A DNA stretch of 9,948 bases from Coprococcus sp. (GCA_016297495.1 JAEDGN010000073.1:1-9948), one strand, 5' to 3'. Counted from the stretch's first letter, positions 1-7,682 are shown. The notes: generated from the sequence alone by a model not told the origin. A program made the numbers and translations.

Positions 1-648
1 CCGGTCATTATGACTGAAGAGAGAGCGGCACTTCTGGAAATGTATGTGGAACAGGGCGGTACCCTGATCATTGGCTGCAGATCCGGCTACAAGCAGGAAA
101 ACGGACAATGTGTCATGATGCCGCAGCCGGGGCTTCTTCAGAAGCTGACAGGAACAGATGTGAGAGAGTCCACTTTTACGAGTCCGGCGGAAGAGGCGGT
201 TTATGCCGACTGGGACGGACAGAAGCTGGATATGCCGTTATTCAATGATATTATGGATATTGCGGAAGATGCTCAGGAGGTAAAGGTCCTTGCAATCTAT
301 GCCAACAGTTATTATAAAGGTAAAATTGCACTGGCAGAAAAGAGAACAGGAAAGGGAAGGACCCTTCATCTGGGCAGTGCCTTTTCAAGATCCAATGTTA
401 AAGCATTACTTGCCTATACAGGGGTTCTGGAGCCTTTTGCCGAAATCATAGAAGCGCCGGAGGGTGTGGAATTGATCCAGAGGACGAAGAATGGCAGGCA
501 ATATCTGTTTGTACTGAATTTCCAGTCGGACGAACAGAGGCTTTTGCTGAAGAAGGAGATGAAGCGGCTGTTTAAAGGATGTACAGCCATTGGAGAAGTG
601 AAGCTGAAGGCCTTTGAGGTGGAAGTATTTACTTGTATTTCAAATTAA
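1..648 (+). CDS. Beta-galactosidase GH42, C-terminal part (5' end outside window)
   Basis: This is the C-terminal 215 residues of a probable glycoside hydrolase family 42 beta-galactosidase, a cytoplasmic enzyme that removes terminal beta-galactose. The frame is open to the left edge, so the ATG at 10 is internal and the true start lies outside the window. The first half resembles the GH42 trimerisation domain: a helix, then YVEQGGTLIIG, then PGLLQKLTG, as in the 'YV..GGTL....PG.L.ELLG' pattern of that domain. The segment KGRTLHLGSAF matches the end of that domain, where a strand reports the length of the active-site loop. The last 70 or so residues, with the LFVLNFQSDEQ strand, fit the small C-terminal beta domain. 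The catalytic barrel is not in the window, so activity cannot be judged. It lies 59 nt upstream of lacL on the same strand, with no terminator between, which suggests one operon for beta-galactosides. Family assignment is from motif memory. Confidence 0.78.
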   Translation, partial: PVIMTEERAALLEMYVEQGGTLIIGCRSGYKQENGQCVMMPQPGLLQKLTGTDVRESTFTSPAEEAVYADWDGQKLDMPLFNDIMDIAEDAQEVKVLAIYANSYYKGKIALAEKRTGKGRTLHLGSAFSRSNVKALLAYTGVLEPFAEIIEAPEGVELIQRTKNGRQYLFVLNFQSDEQRLLLKKEMKRLFKGCTAIGEVKLKAFEVEVFTCISN

Positions 649-707
649 CTATTGATATTATATATACGAAAAATATGTAAGATTTAAAAAGGAGAAATAT
701 AATATTT

Positions 708-2594
708 ATGCAGGCTTCAATTGAATGGCTGGATGATCCGGAAGTATTCAGGGTAAATCAGCTTCCGGCTCACAGCGATCACAGATTTTTTTTAAATGAA
801 GTAGAATATCAAAAAAGAGAGTCTTCTTTAGAGCAATCTTTGAACGGTAAATGGCAGTTTTGTTATTCAACGAATGCCATGAGTCGTCCGGCTGATTTTT
901 ATAAAACGGACTATGACGTCTCCGGGTTTCAGGAAATAGAAGTTCCGGGACATATTGAGCTGGCAGGCTATGACAGAATTCATTATATCAATAACATGTA
1001 TCCATGGGAAGGCCGTGAATTCAGAAGACCGGACGGGTGCGGACTGGATGTACCAGAACAGGAAGGGCAGTTCAGCAAGGCATCTTATAATCCTGTCGGT
1101 TCTTATATTTGCCGTTTTGATCTGAATGAGGAGTTGATGGGAAGGAAAATCAGCATCTGTTTTGAAGGTGTGGAGCAGGCAATGTATGTCTGGCTGAACG
1201 GTACTTTTATTGGGTATGCGGAGGACAGCTTTACCCCGTCTGAATTCGATCTTTCATCCTGTATCAGGGATACCGGGAATACTCTTGCCGTGGAGGTACA
1301 TAAAAGAAGTACCGCTGCTTATCTGGAGGATCAGGACTTTTTCAGGTTCTTTGGAATTTTCAGAAGCGTAACACTGTATGCAAAACCGGAGCTTCATGTG
1401 GAGGATCTGTGGATCAGGCCGGAATATGAGGTGGAAGGTCAGCATGCTTTTGTCCGCTTGAATATGAAAGTGTCAGGGACTCATCCTGAAGGGGGCCATG
1501 CAGAAATATGCATCAAGGACGGAGAGCGTGTCTGTGTGAAGCAGACGGAGAGGCTGTGCGGAGAAAAGGAACTGATCTGTGAAATGCCGGAGACTGTAAC
1601 TTTGTGGGATAATCATAATCCCTACCTCTATCTTCTGGAAATAAGGCTGTTTGACAAAGAAGGAGAACTTGTGGAGATAGTTCCTTACGAATTTGGCTTC
1701 CGTAAAATTGAACTGGATCATAAGATCATGTGCCTGAATGGGAAAAGGCTGATCATTAACGGTGTGAACCGTCATGAGTGGAGTGCTGCAAGGGGAAGAT
1801 CTATCACAAGGGAAGAAGAACTCTGGGATATGGCATGTATGAAACGCAACCATATTAATGCCGTCCGTACCTGTCATTATCCTGACCGCATTTCATGGTA
1901 TTATCTGTGTGATAAAGAAGGCATTTATGTGATGGCGGAAACGAATCTGGAGACCCATGGCTCATGGCAGAAGCTGGGGCAGATCGAGCCATCCTGGAAT
2001 GTGCCGGGCGATATGCCCGAGTGGGAGGCTGCGGTCATTGACAGAGCGCGGACCAATTTTGAGGTTCTTAAGAATCATACGTCGATTCTGTTCTGGTCGC
2101 TGGGGAATGAATCCTATGCGGGACAGGTGCTTCAGAAAATGAATGATTTTTATAAAGCAGAGGATGATACAAGACTGGTTCATTATGAGGGTGTATTCAA
2201 TAATAGAGAATATGCTGATTCCATATCGGATATGGAAAGTCATATGTATTCCTCGCCGGAGATGATAGAGGCGTATTTGAAAAATGATCCTGAAAAGCCG
2301 TTTATTCTGTGTGAATACATGCATGATATGGGCAATTCTCTGGGCGGCATGGAATCCTATATCAGACTGATCGACCAGTACGACATGTATCAGGGCGGAT
2401 TTATCTGGGATTTTATTGATCAGGCTTTGTGGAGACATGATGCCGTTACAGGACAGCCTGTACTGGGCTATGGCGGCGATTTTGATGACAGGCCGTCAGA
2501 TTATGAGTTTTCCGGTAATGGCATTGTTTTTGCGGACCGTCAGGAAAAACCGGCGATGCAGGAGGTAAGATACTACTATGGATTGTACAGATAA
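708..2594 (+). CDS. lacL: Beta-galactosidase large subunit LacL (GH2)
   Basis: This is the large subunit (628 aa) of a heterodimeric GH2 beta-galactosidase that hydrolyses lactose and related beta-galactosides in the cytoplasm. Domain order is a sugar-binding jelly roll (about residues 40-225), an Ig-like domain (about 230-330) and a TIM barrel (about 335-620). The acid/base is Glu468 in SLGNES and the nucleophile is Glu536 in ILCEYMHDMGNS. Glu415 and His417 in NLETHG, together with Glu468, match the active-site magnesium ligands of E. coli LacZ. NGVNRHE at 351-357 and the WEGREFRRP and SKASYNPVGSY motifs are also typical of this family. The protein stops after the barrel, before the domain-5 sandwich of full LacZ, which is encoded by the next gene. 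The start at ATG 708 is preceded by AAGGAGA about 12 nt upstream. A TTGATA at 652-657 is a weak -35 candidate without a good -10, so transcription probably comes from the upstream GH42 gene. All key residues are intact. Confidence 0.93.
   Translation: MQASIEWLDDPEVFRVNQLPAHSDHRFFLNEVEYQKRESSLEQSLNGKWQFCYSTNAMSRPADFYKTDYDVSGFQEIEVPGHIELAGYDRIHYINNMYPWEGREFRRPDGCGLDVPEQEGQFSKASYNPVGSYICRFDLNEELMGRKISICFEGVEQAMYVWLNGTFIGYAEDSFTPSEFDLSSCIRDTGNTLAVEVHKRSTAAYLEDQDFFRFFGIFRSVTLYAKPELHVEDLWIRPEYEVEGQHAFVRLNMKVSGTHPEGGHAEICIKDGERVCVKQTERLCGEKELICEMPETVTLWDNHNPYLYLLEIRLFDKEGELVEIVPYEFGFRKIELDHKIMCLNGKRLIINGVNRHEWSAARGRSITREEELWDMACMKRNHINAVRTCHYPDRISWYYLCDKEGIYVMAETNLETHGSWQKLGQIEPSWNVPGDMPEWEAAVIDRARTNFEVLKNHTSILFWSLGNESYAGQVLQKMNDFYKAEDDTRLVHYEGVFNNREYADSISDMESHMYSSPEMIEAYLKNDPEKPFILCEYMHDMGNSLGGMESYIRLIDQYDMYQGGFIWDFIDQALWRHDAVTGQPVLGYGGDFDDRPSDYEFSGNGIVFADRQEKPAMQEVRYYYGLYR
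2561..2566 (+). promoter_or_regulatory. Ribosome binding site of lacM inside lacL
   Basis: GGAGGT lies inside the last codons of lacL, 11 nt before the lacM ATG at 2578. It supports a separate translation start for the small subunit rather than a frameshifted single lacZ. Its position lets ribosomes that finish lacL at 2594 reinitiate at once, which would keep the two subunits in balance. Confidence 0.75.
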
Positions 2595-3540
2595 GAAACT
2601 TCGGATTATTTATGGAGATGCATCGCTGGGAGTGGGCGGCGATGATTTTCATTATATTTTTTCTTACCAGACCGGGGGAATGGAGTCTCTGGTTATAGAT
2701 GGAATGGAGTGGCTCTATCGTACTCCAAAACCGACATTCTGGCGTGCGACAACGGATAATGACAGAGGAAGTCAGTTCCATCTGAGATCGGGCATGTGGC
2801 TGAGTGCCGACATGTTTATCCGGTGTGTGGATGTGAAGCTACGGGTGGACGGGCAGGAAGTGACAACTTTCAAAGCACCGGCCAATAATTGTCACAGTAA
2901 TCATGAATATGCCCGGAATGTGGAAATCACTTTTATTTATGAAACGATTACTGTGCCGTGTACAACGGTGGAGATTGTCTACAGCGTGGAGACCTCCGGG
3001 AAAATCATGGTGCGGGCACTGTATAAGGGACAGAAGGGATTGCCGGAGCTGCCTGTATTCGGCATCCGGTTCATTATGCCGACGAAGGCCCTGGGATATG
3101 AGTACTGCGGATTGTCAGGGGAGACTTATCCCGACAGGAAGGCCGGAGCAGAGAAAGGCGTATTTGCTGTTGAAGGACTTCCGGTAACACCGTATCTGGT
3201 GCCGCAGGAATGTGGTATGCATATGGATACGGAATGGGTGACAGTATATAGAAATACTGCACTGGATAATTCAAACCCGACGCCGGGGAGAAAGGGACTC
3301 AAGATATCCTGTACAGACAGTAAATTTGCTTTTTCCTGCCTTCCTTATACTGCGGAGGAACTGGAAAATGCGACCCATCAGGAGGAACTCCCGGCTGCCA
3401 GAAGGACCGTACTTTGTATTGCGGGCGCAGTGAGAGGCGTTGGCGGCATTAACAGCTGGGGAGCCGATGTGGAAAAAGCATACCGGATCAGCGGTGAAGC
3501 TGATATCAGGATGTCCTTTGTAATAGAAAAAGCAGAATAA
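2578..3540 (+). CDS. lacM: Beta-galactosidase small subunit LacM
   Basis: This is the small subunit (320 aa) of the same enzyme, corresponding to domain 5 (Bgal_small_N) of single-chain LacZ. The N-terminus, MDCTDKKLRIIYGDASLG, closely resembles LacM of lactic acid bacteria. The segments TFWRATTDNDRG and WLSADMF are conserved hallmarks of the domain. Near the C-terminus, GVGGINSWGADV places Trp294 where E. coli LacZ has Trp999, the residue that packs against the aglycone. The small subunit is therefore expected to complete the active site, and LacL alone should be inactive or weak. The gene starts 17 nt before the end of lacL, in the +1 frame relative to it, with its own RBS. The 17-nt overlap is the length I recall for lacL/lacM in Leuconostoc and Lactobacillus. 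It ends at 3540, just before a hairpin terminator. Confidence 0.93.
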   Translation: MDCTDKKLRIIYGDASLGVGGDDFHYIFSYQTGGMESLVIDGMEWLYRTPKPTFWRATTDNDRGSQFHLRSGMWLSADMFIRCVDVKLRVDGQEVTTFKAPANNCHSNHEYARNVEITFIYETITVPCTTVEIVYSVETSGKIMVRALYKGQKGLPELPVFGIRFIMPTKALGYEYCGLSGETYPDRKAGAEKGVFAVEGLPVTPYLVPQECGMHMDTEWVTVYRNTALDNSNPTPGRKGLKISCTDSKFAFSCLPYTAEELENATHQEELPAARRTVLCIAGAVRGVGGINSWGADVEKAYRISGEADIRMSFVIEKAE

Positions 3541-3554
3541 AAAAGTAAACGGGT

Positions 3555-3600
3555 CAGCCGGAAGGATAGAACTGAAATCCATCCTTCCGGCTGTCTTATT
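3555..3600 (+). terminator. Intrinsic terminator after lacM
   Basis: A perfect 13-bp stem pairs 3555-3567 (CAGCCGGAAGGAT) with 3581-3593, around a 13-nt loop. It begins 15 nt after the lacM stop. The tail GTCTTATTATTGTTGG is T-rich but not a continuous run, so termination may be incomplete. It closes the galactosidase operon. Confidence 0.8.
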
Positions 3601-3698
3601 ATTGTTGGTTTTAAATTATGAAAAGGGAGATTCCTCTGTAAATAATATTTCTTTCAGTTGAGCAGAATAGTTCTGAAACTGAGTCTTGAATATAAAGC

Positions 3699-3703
3699 GA
3701 GGA
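3699..3703 (+). promoter_or_regulatory. RBS that sets the yyaL-like start
   Basis: GAGGA lies 8 nt before ATG 3712. The in-frame TTG at 3658 has no ribosome site in front of it and would add 18 residues (MSRIVLKL...) that are not part of the conserved family N-terminus. The start is therefore placed at 3712, where the protein begins MSNHLKNQSSPYLLQHADNP. Confidence 0.75.
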
Positions 3704-3711
3704 ATGAAACT

Positions 3712-5679
3712 ATGAGCAATCATTTGAAGAATCAGAGCAGCCCATATTTGCTGCAGCATGCGGACAATCCTGTGGACTGGTATCCCTGGTGTGAAGAAGC
3801 CTTTGAGAAGGCAGAGAGGGAGGATAAACCGATATTTTTAAGTATTGGGTACAGTACCTGTCACTGGTGTCACGTGATGGCCCGTGAAAGTTTTGAAAAT
3901 GCGGAGATTGCGGAAATACTTAATAAATTTTTTGTAGCAGTGAAAGTTGACAGGGAGGAACGGCCGGATATTGACAGTGTCTATATGAATGCCTGTCAGG
4001 CACTGACAGGAAGTGGAGGCTGGCCGCTGAGTATTTTTATGACACCAGATCAGAAGCCCTTTTTTGCCGGAACCTATTTTCCGGCAGCATCGCATGGCGG
4101 TATGACGGGTTTTGGAGATCTGCTGCTGGTCATTGCAGATGAGTGGAAGGAAAACAGGGAAAATATGATGGCATCTGCACAACATATTCTGGAGCATTTG
4201 CAGACGATAAATGAAGATATTGCATTGTCCTCCGGTTCTGAAAGCATTGATTATCGTCTGCCGGAAAAGGCTGTGGAGATTTTTTTAAAAACTTTTGATG
4301 AGAAATACGGTGGATTTGGTCAGGCACCTAAATTTCCCGTTCCACATAATCTGATATTTCTGGCATTATATTCGCGGATGAAACAGGATGAGATTTCTTT
4401 TGGTATGGTGAGTAAAACTCTGGAACAGATGCGTCGGGGAGGGCTTTTTGATCAGATAGGCTATGGTTTTTCGCGGTACTCCACGGACAGGTATTATCTG
4501 GTACCCCATTTTGAAAAGATGCTGTATGACAATGCACTGCTGATACTGGCTTATTCAGTGGCATACAAATTGTCCGGTGACAGTCTTTTCCTGGATACGG
4601 CCAGAAAAACAGCAGCTTATATCCTGCGTGAGATGACGGGGCCAAATGGGGAATTTTATTCGGCTCAGGACGCAGACAGTGAAGGTGAAGAAGGAAAATA
4701 TTACGTCTGGGATTATCAGGAAGTACTTAGAATTTTGGGGGAGAAAAGAGGAAAAGCTTTCTGTGAATATTTTGGAATTACGGAACAGGGAAATTTTGAG
4801 GGCAAAAATATCCCGAATCTTTTAGGTGGGAATGCTGTATCAGATGATTTTGACAAAGAGAGGCAGATTTTATACGATTATCGCAGATCCCGTGCCAGAC
4901 TACATCTGGATGATAAGATCCTGACGACCTGGAATTCTCTGATGATCTGCGCCATGACGATGCTGTATAGAGTTACCGGAGATGAACAATATCTTCGAGC
5001 GGCGGAAAAAGCCCATAAATTCATAGAGGAAAATCTGTCGGACGGTGTTATTTTGTATGTGAGCTGTCGGGACAGGGAAGGTTCAGTGAAGGGATTTCTA
5101 AGTGACTACGCTTATTATACGGCAGCATTGCTCAGTCTCTATGAAGTCATCTCCAGAGCAGATTATCTGGAACGGGCAGAGCAGATCTGCCGGGAGGCGG
5201 TAAGGCAGTTTTATGACAGCGATAATGGGGGATATTTCCTGTATGGAACAGAGAACAGCAGTCTCATTACAAGACCAAAGGAAACCTATGACGGTGCACT
5301 GCCAAGTGGAAATTCTGTTATGGCATGGTGTCTGGTGCGGCTTTTCCAGCTGACAGAGGAGGATGATTACCGCCAGATGGCCGAAAAACAGCTTGCATTC
5401 ATGTCTGTTGAAACAGTTCCTTATCCGGCAGGATATTCAGTGTTTCTGATTGCGCTGTTATTCCATGAAAATCCGCCTCAGAAGATAACGGTTGTTCTGT
5501 CAGAAGGGAAAAATGTCGATGACCTGCTGACTCACCTGCCCCTCTATGCCGATATAAAAATATTGCCTCGCGAGACAGAGGGATACAGATTATTGGATGG
5601 CAGGACGACCTATTATGTTTGTAAAGGCCATACATGTCTGCCGCCAACGAATCAGGAACCGAAGGCGTTTGAACCCTAA
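3712..5679 (+). CDS. YyaL-type thioredoxin-domain protein (DUF255)
   Basis: This 655-residue protein belongs to the widespread YyaL / DUF255 family (related to SPATA20 in animals), whose role is not firmly known. Residues 1 to about 165 form the thioredoxin-like domain: it opens with the family signature NQSSPYLLQHADNPVDWYPW and carries a CxxC pair at Cys50-Cys53 in STCHWCHVM, then KVDREERPDID and GGWPLSIFMTP. The rest resembles the alpha/alpha-barrel of N-acylglucosamine 2-epimerase and related glycosidases. It has the conserved segments GGLFDQIGYGFSRYS (from 244), PHFEKMLYDN (His266), AQDADSEGEEGKYYVW (Asp320 within), DDKILTTWNSLM (from Asp400) and DGALPSGNS. No signal peptide or membrane segment is visible, so it is probably cytoplasmic. 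Length is near the family norm and no domain is missing. It follows the lac terminator by about 110 nt, in which I see no convincing sigma-A promoter. Some read-through transcription is possible. Confidence 0.9.
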   Translation: MSNHLKNQSSPYLLQHADNPVDWYPWCEEAFEKAEREDKPIFLSIGYSTCHWCHVMARESFENAEIAEILNKFFVAVKVDREERPDIDSVYMNACQALTGSGGWPLSIFMTPDQKPFFAGTYFPAASHGGMTGFGDLLLVIADEWKENRENMMASAQHILEHLQTINEDIALSSGSESIDYRLPEKAVEIFLKTFDEKYGGFGQAPKFPVPHNLIFLALYSRMKQDEISFGMVSKTLEQMRRGGLFDQIGYGFSRYSTDRYYLVPHFEKMLYDNALLILAYSVAYKLSGDSLFLDTARKTAAYILREMTGPNGEFYSAQDADSEGEEGKYYVWDYQEVLRILGEKRGKAFCEYFGITEQGNFEGKNIPNLLGGNAVSDDFDKERQILYDYRRSRARLHLDDKILTTWNSLMICAMTMLYRVTGDEQYLRAAEKAHKFIEENLSDGVILYVSCRDREGSVKGFLSDYAYYTAALLSLYEVISRADYLERAEQICREAVRQFYDSDNGGYFLYGTENSSLITRPKETYDGALPSGNSVMAWCLVRLFQLTEEDDYRQMAEKQLAFMSVETVPYPAGYSVFLIALLFHENPPQKITVVLSEGKNVDDLLTHLPLYADIKILPRETEGYRLLDGRTTYYVCKGHTCLPPTNQEPKAFEP

Positions 5680-5740
5680 TGTGAAGGCAGCGGAACAAGT
5701 CAGGAGATGGGTGCATAGTTTAAAGAAAAAGGGCATTTTT

Positions 5741-6214
5741 ATGGCATATATGAATTTTGTACCTGTAACAGGAACTATCATTAATATGACAGGAGGCATG
5801 GATTGCTGCAGTCAGCTGATGTCTTTGAGGGTGGAGGACGGAGTGATAAATTTTATGGTGGGACCGGAGACATTGGTTATTGATGGCAGAAGGTTGATGC
5901 CGGGGATGACAGTCACCGCTTTTTATGACAGTACGCTTCCGGTTCTGCTGATTTATCCTCCGCAGTATCAGGCGCAGATTGTAGCGGTACATGGCAGAAA
6001 TGAACAGGTGGCTCTTAATTTCTTTGACAGGAATCTTCTGGCTGCTGACGGGTCGCTGCAGCTGAATGTTGTGGGACGTACAGTCATAGAGACATCCAAC
6101 GGGCAGGCTTTTAACTGTCATCCGGATAACAGGACGCTGCTGGTCTATTATTCGGCAACCACCAGAAGTATTCCTCCGCAGACAACACCGGGCAGGATTG
6201 TGGTACTGTGTTAG
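5741..6214 (+). CDS. Conserved hypothetical protein, two-fold beta-rich repeat
   Basis: This 157-residue protein belongs to no family that I can name. The start is placed at ATG 5741, with AAAAAGGG 7 nt upstream. The longer open frame back to 5597 would add 48 basic residues that lie inside the 3' end of the preceding gene in another frame. The sequence is strand-rich and Gly/Pro-punctuated, as in small beta-barrels of OB type. It has no signal peptide, no membrane helix and no obvious catalytic motif. The two halves look related: residues 33-81 (DG...VG..T..IDG...TVTAFY...PPQ...IV) align with 103-154 (DG...VG.TVI...G...TLLVYY...PPQ...IV). Cys22-Cys23, Cys126 and a C-terminal Cys157 stand out. 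It follows the YyaL-like gene by 61 nt with no terminator, so co-transcription is likely. The function is unknown. Confidence 0.7.
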   Translation: MAYMNFVPVTGTIINMTGGMDCCSQLMSLRVEDGVINFMVGPETLVIDGRRLMPGMTVTAFYDSTLPVLLIYPPQYQAQIVAVHGRNEQVALNFFDRNLLAADGSLQLNVVGRTVIETSNGQAFNCHPDNRTLLVYYSATTRSIPPQTTPGRIVVLC

Positions 6215-6271
6215 CACAAGAGATCATCGACAATGACAGTTTTTTACTTTCAATTTAAAAAAAAAGTTCAG

Positions 6272-6277
6272 TATAAT
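6272..6277 (+). promoter_or_regulatory. Sigma-A -10 box for the M20 gene
   Basis: A perfect TATAAT sits about 55 nt before the M20 start codon, preceded by an A-rich stretch (6257-6265) and a T-rich stretch. The best -35 at 17-nt spacing is TTCAAT (6249-6254), only a partial match. The predicted start of transcription is near 6284, giving a leader of about 50 nt. The region 6215-6271 holds no gene and no convincing terminator. Confidence 0.5.
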
Positions 6278-6316
6278 TAGTTAACAGAGAGAGCGGATAT
6301 TCAACAGTCGATCAAT

Positions 6317-6323
6317 AAGGAGG
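6317..6323 (+). promoter_or_regulatory. Consensus Shine-Dalgarno of the M20 gene
   Basis: AAGGAGG, a full match to the anti-SD complement, ends 9 nt before ATG 6333. It suggests efficient translation. Confidence 0.8.
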
Positions 6324-6332
6324 AAAGTCTTT

Positions 6333-7559
6333 ATGACAGCGGAACAGTTAAAGGAAGAAGCCGGACAGCTTCGGAATACGATTATATCAGACAGACGGTA
6401 TTTGCATACCCATCCGGGAACAGGATTCGATATAGAGGATACAGTAGCTTTTGTAAAAAAAGAATTGACAGCTATGGGTTATGAGCCGATGGAATGCGGA
6501 AGAGCGGGTGTTATAGCTTTGGCCGGTGGTAAGAAGCCGGGAAAGGTATTTTTAATCAGAGGCGATATGGACGCGCTGCCGGTGAAGGAAGAGGCAGATG
6601 TGGATTTTCCTTCAACTAATGGTAAAATGCACGCCTGCGGCCATGATATGCATACGGCCATGATGCTTGGGGCAGCCCGCTTATTGAAGATGCATGAGGA
6701 TGAGATTCAGGGAACGATTAAGCTGATGTTCCAGCCTGCGGAAGAGATTTTCGAAGGCTCTCAGGATATGATTAAAGCAGGTGTGCTGGAAAATCCCCAT
6801 GTGGACGCTGCGCTGATGATCCATGTGATGGCCGGCATGCCTTTTGAAGCCGGGACAGTGGTTGTATCTGCTCCGGGGGTCAGTGCACCTGCGGCCGATT
6901 ATTTTGAGATAAAGGTTCAGGGGAAGGGCTGCCATGGTTCCATGCCGAATACGGGAAGGGATCCACTGAATGTGGCAGCCCATATACTAATCGCATTACA
7001 GGAGATTCATGCCAGGGAGCTGGCTATGAGTGATCAGGCGGTGCTCACCTTTGGAACCATGCGAGCAGGAACGGCAGCCAATGTGATTCCTGATTCAGTG
7101 GTTATGGGAGGCAGCATCAGAACTTTCGATGAAGAGACCAGATCCTATATCAAAGAAAGAATGATAGAAATATCCGAGGGAATTGCAAAATCCTTCAGGA
7201 CTGAGGCGGAAGTGACCTTTGGCAGCGGCTGTCCGACACTGGTGAATGACAAAGACCTGTCTGTCTGTGCGGAAAAATATCTGAAAGAGCTTCAGGAGCC
7301 GGGGAAGGCATTTTCTGTTGCAGAACTGAATGCCATGGGAGGCGGTCAGAAGTCTTCCAAGTCGGCGGGGTCAGAAGATTTTGCCTATGTCAGTCAGGAA
7401 GTACCATCTATTATGCTGGCCCTGGCAGCGGGACAGCCGGAGAAAGGCTATATCTATCCGCAGCATCATCCGATGGTGAAATTCGATGAAGATGCTCTGG
7501 CAGGCGGAAGTGCTGTTTATGCCTATACGGCTATGAGATGGCTCGAGGAACATTTGTGA
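6333..7559 (+). CDS. M20 family metallo-amidohydrolase (M20D type)
   Basis: This 408-residue cytoplasmic enzyme is a zinc-type aminoacylase/carboxypeptidase of the HipO/AmaA group, which cleaves N-acyl or N-acetyl amino acids and similar amides. The exact substrate cannot be read from the sequence. Metal-site residues are all present: Cys102 and His104 in HACGHDMH, the Glu137-Glu138 pair in FQPAEE (general base and ligand), His164 in MIHVM, and a C-terminal His at 378 or 379 in PQHHPMVKFDED. RGDMDALPVKE is the usual first-lobe motif. The HGSMPNTGRDPLNVAAHI segment (residues about 203-220) belongs to the dimerisation lid. GSEDFAYVSQEVPS is the conserved second-lobe motif. Length matches the family (about 390-410 aa). 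AAGGAGG at 6317-6323, 9 nt ahead, fixes the start. It seems to be a single-gene unit: own -10 box before it and a strong terminator after it. Confidence 0.92.
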   Translation: MTAEQLKEEAGQLRNTIISDRRYLHTHPGTGFDIEDTVAFVKKELTAMGYEPMECGRAGVIALAGGKKPGKVFLIRGDMDALPVKEEADVDFPSTNGKMHACGHDMHTAMMLGAARLLKMHEDEIQGTIKLMFQPAEEIFEGSQDMIKAGVLENPHVDAALMIHVMAGMPFEAGTVVVSAPGVSAPAADYFEIKVQGKGCHGSMPNTGRDPLNVAAHILIALQEIHARELAMSDQAVLTFGTMRAGTAANVIPDSVVMGGSIRTFDEETRSYIKERMIEISEGIAKSFRTEAEVTFGSGCPTLVNDKDLSVCAEKYLKELQEPGKAFSVAELNAMGGGQKSSKSAGSEDFAYVSQEVPSIMLALAAGQPEKGYIYPQHHPMVKFDEDALAGGSAVYAYTAMRWLEEHL

Positions 7560-7573
7560 TAAGGTTATAAAGG

Positions 7574-7607
7574 AAAGCCCTTTGGAGCAGATCCGGAGGG
7601 CTTTTTT
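7574..7607 (+). terminator. Strong intrinsic terminator after the M20 gene
   Basis: The stem AAAGCCCTTTGG (7574-7585) pairs with CCGGAGGGCTTT (7593-7604), 12 bp including two G-U pairs, around the 7-nt loop AGCAGAT. A run of six T follows (7602-7607). It lies 14 nt after the M20 stop. Its 3' arm and T-run are shared with the second fold listed at 7591-7659. Confidence 0.9.
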
Positions 7608-7659
7608 ATATAACAGGAAAGTCCGTTTGACTTTTCTGTTATATAAAATTCCTCCGGGT
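7591..7659 (+). repeat. Composite long hairpin overlapping the terminator
   Basis: An inner stem pairs 7604-7623 with 7629-7648: 20 bp with one G-U pair (7617:7635) and a 5-nt loop CGTTT. Outside a small internal loop (7600-7603 against 7649-7650), a second clamp pairs 7591-7599 with 7651-7659 (CCGGAGG with CCTCCGG, plus flanking T-G and A-T pairs). The outer clamp uses the same CCGGAGG that forms the 3' arm of the terminator, so the two folds exclude each other. There is no T-run after the fold on the plus strand, and none after it on the minus strand. The pairing is seen directly; a regulatory role is inference. Confidence 0.7.
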
Positions 7660-7682
7660 AGGATTCTTTTTATGATGAATGC

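Noticed and set aside
1473..2438. Long minus-strand frames inside lacL (1473-1877, 1962-2438) and similar ones in later genes
   Set aside because: They are antisense to strongly conserved plus-strand coding sequence, have unnatural composition (His/Ile/Arg rich) and lack ribosome sites.
2578..2594. lacL/lacM read as a single lacZ broken by a frameshift
   Set aside because: The second gene has its own RBS and a canonical LacM N-terminus, and the overlap matches the natural split form.
2903..3187. Plus-strand frame inside lacM rich in Arg, Trp and Cys
   Set aside because: It is an out-of-frame shadow of a well-conserved domain, with no ribosome site.
3618..3641. Mini-frame MKREIPL in the gap after lacM
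   Set aside because: Seven codons, no ribosome site, no sign of a leader peptide or attenuator around it.
3691..3696. TATAAA as a -10 box for the YyaL-like gene
   Set aside because: No -35 at proper spacing, and it lies so close to the RBS that the transcript would start inside it.
3658..3711. Longer start (TTG 3658) for the YyaL-like gene
   Set aside because: No ribosome site precedes it, and the extra 18 residues lie ahead of the conserved family N-terminus, which begins at ATG 3712 with a good RBS.
5597..5740. Longer start (5597) for the 157-residue protein
   Set aside because: It would overlap 83 nt of the preceding gene in another frame and add 48 basic residues that look like out-of-frame sequence; ATG 5741 has a plausible ribosome site.
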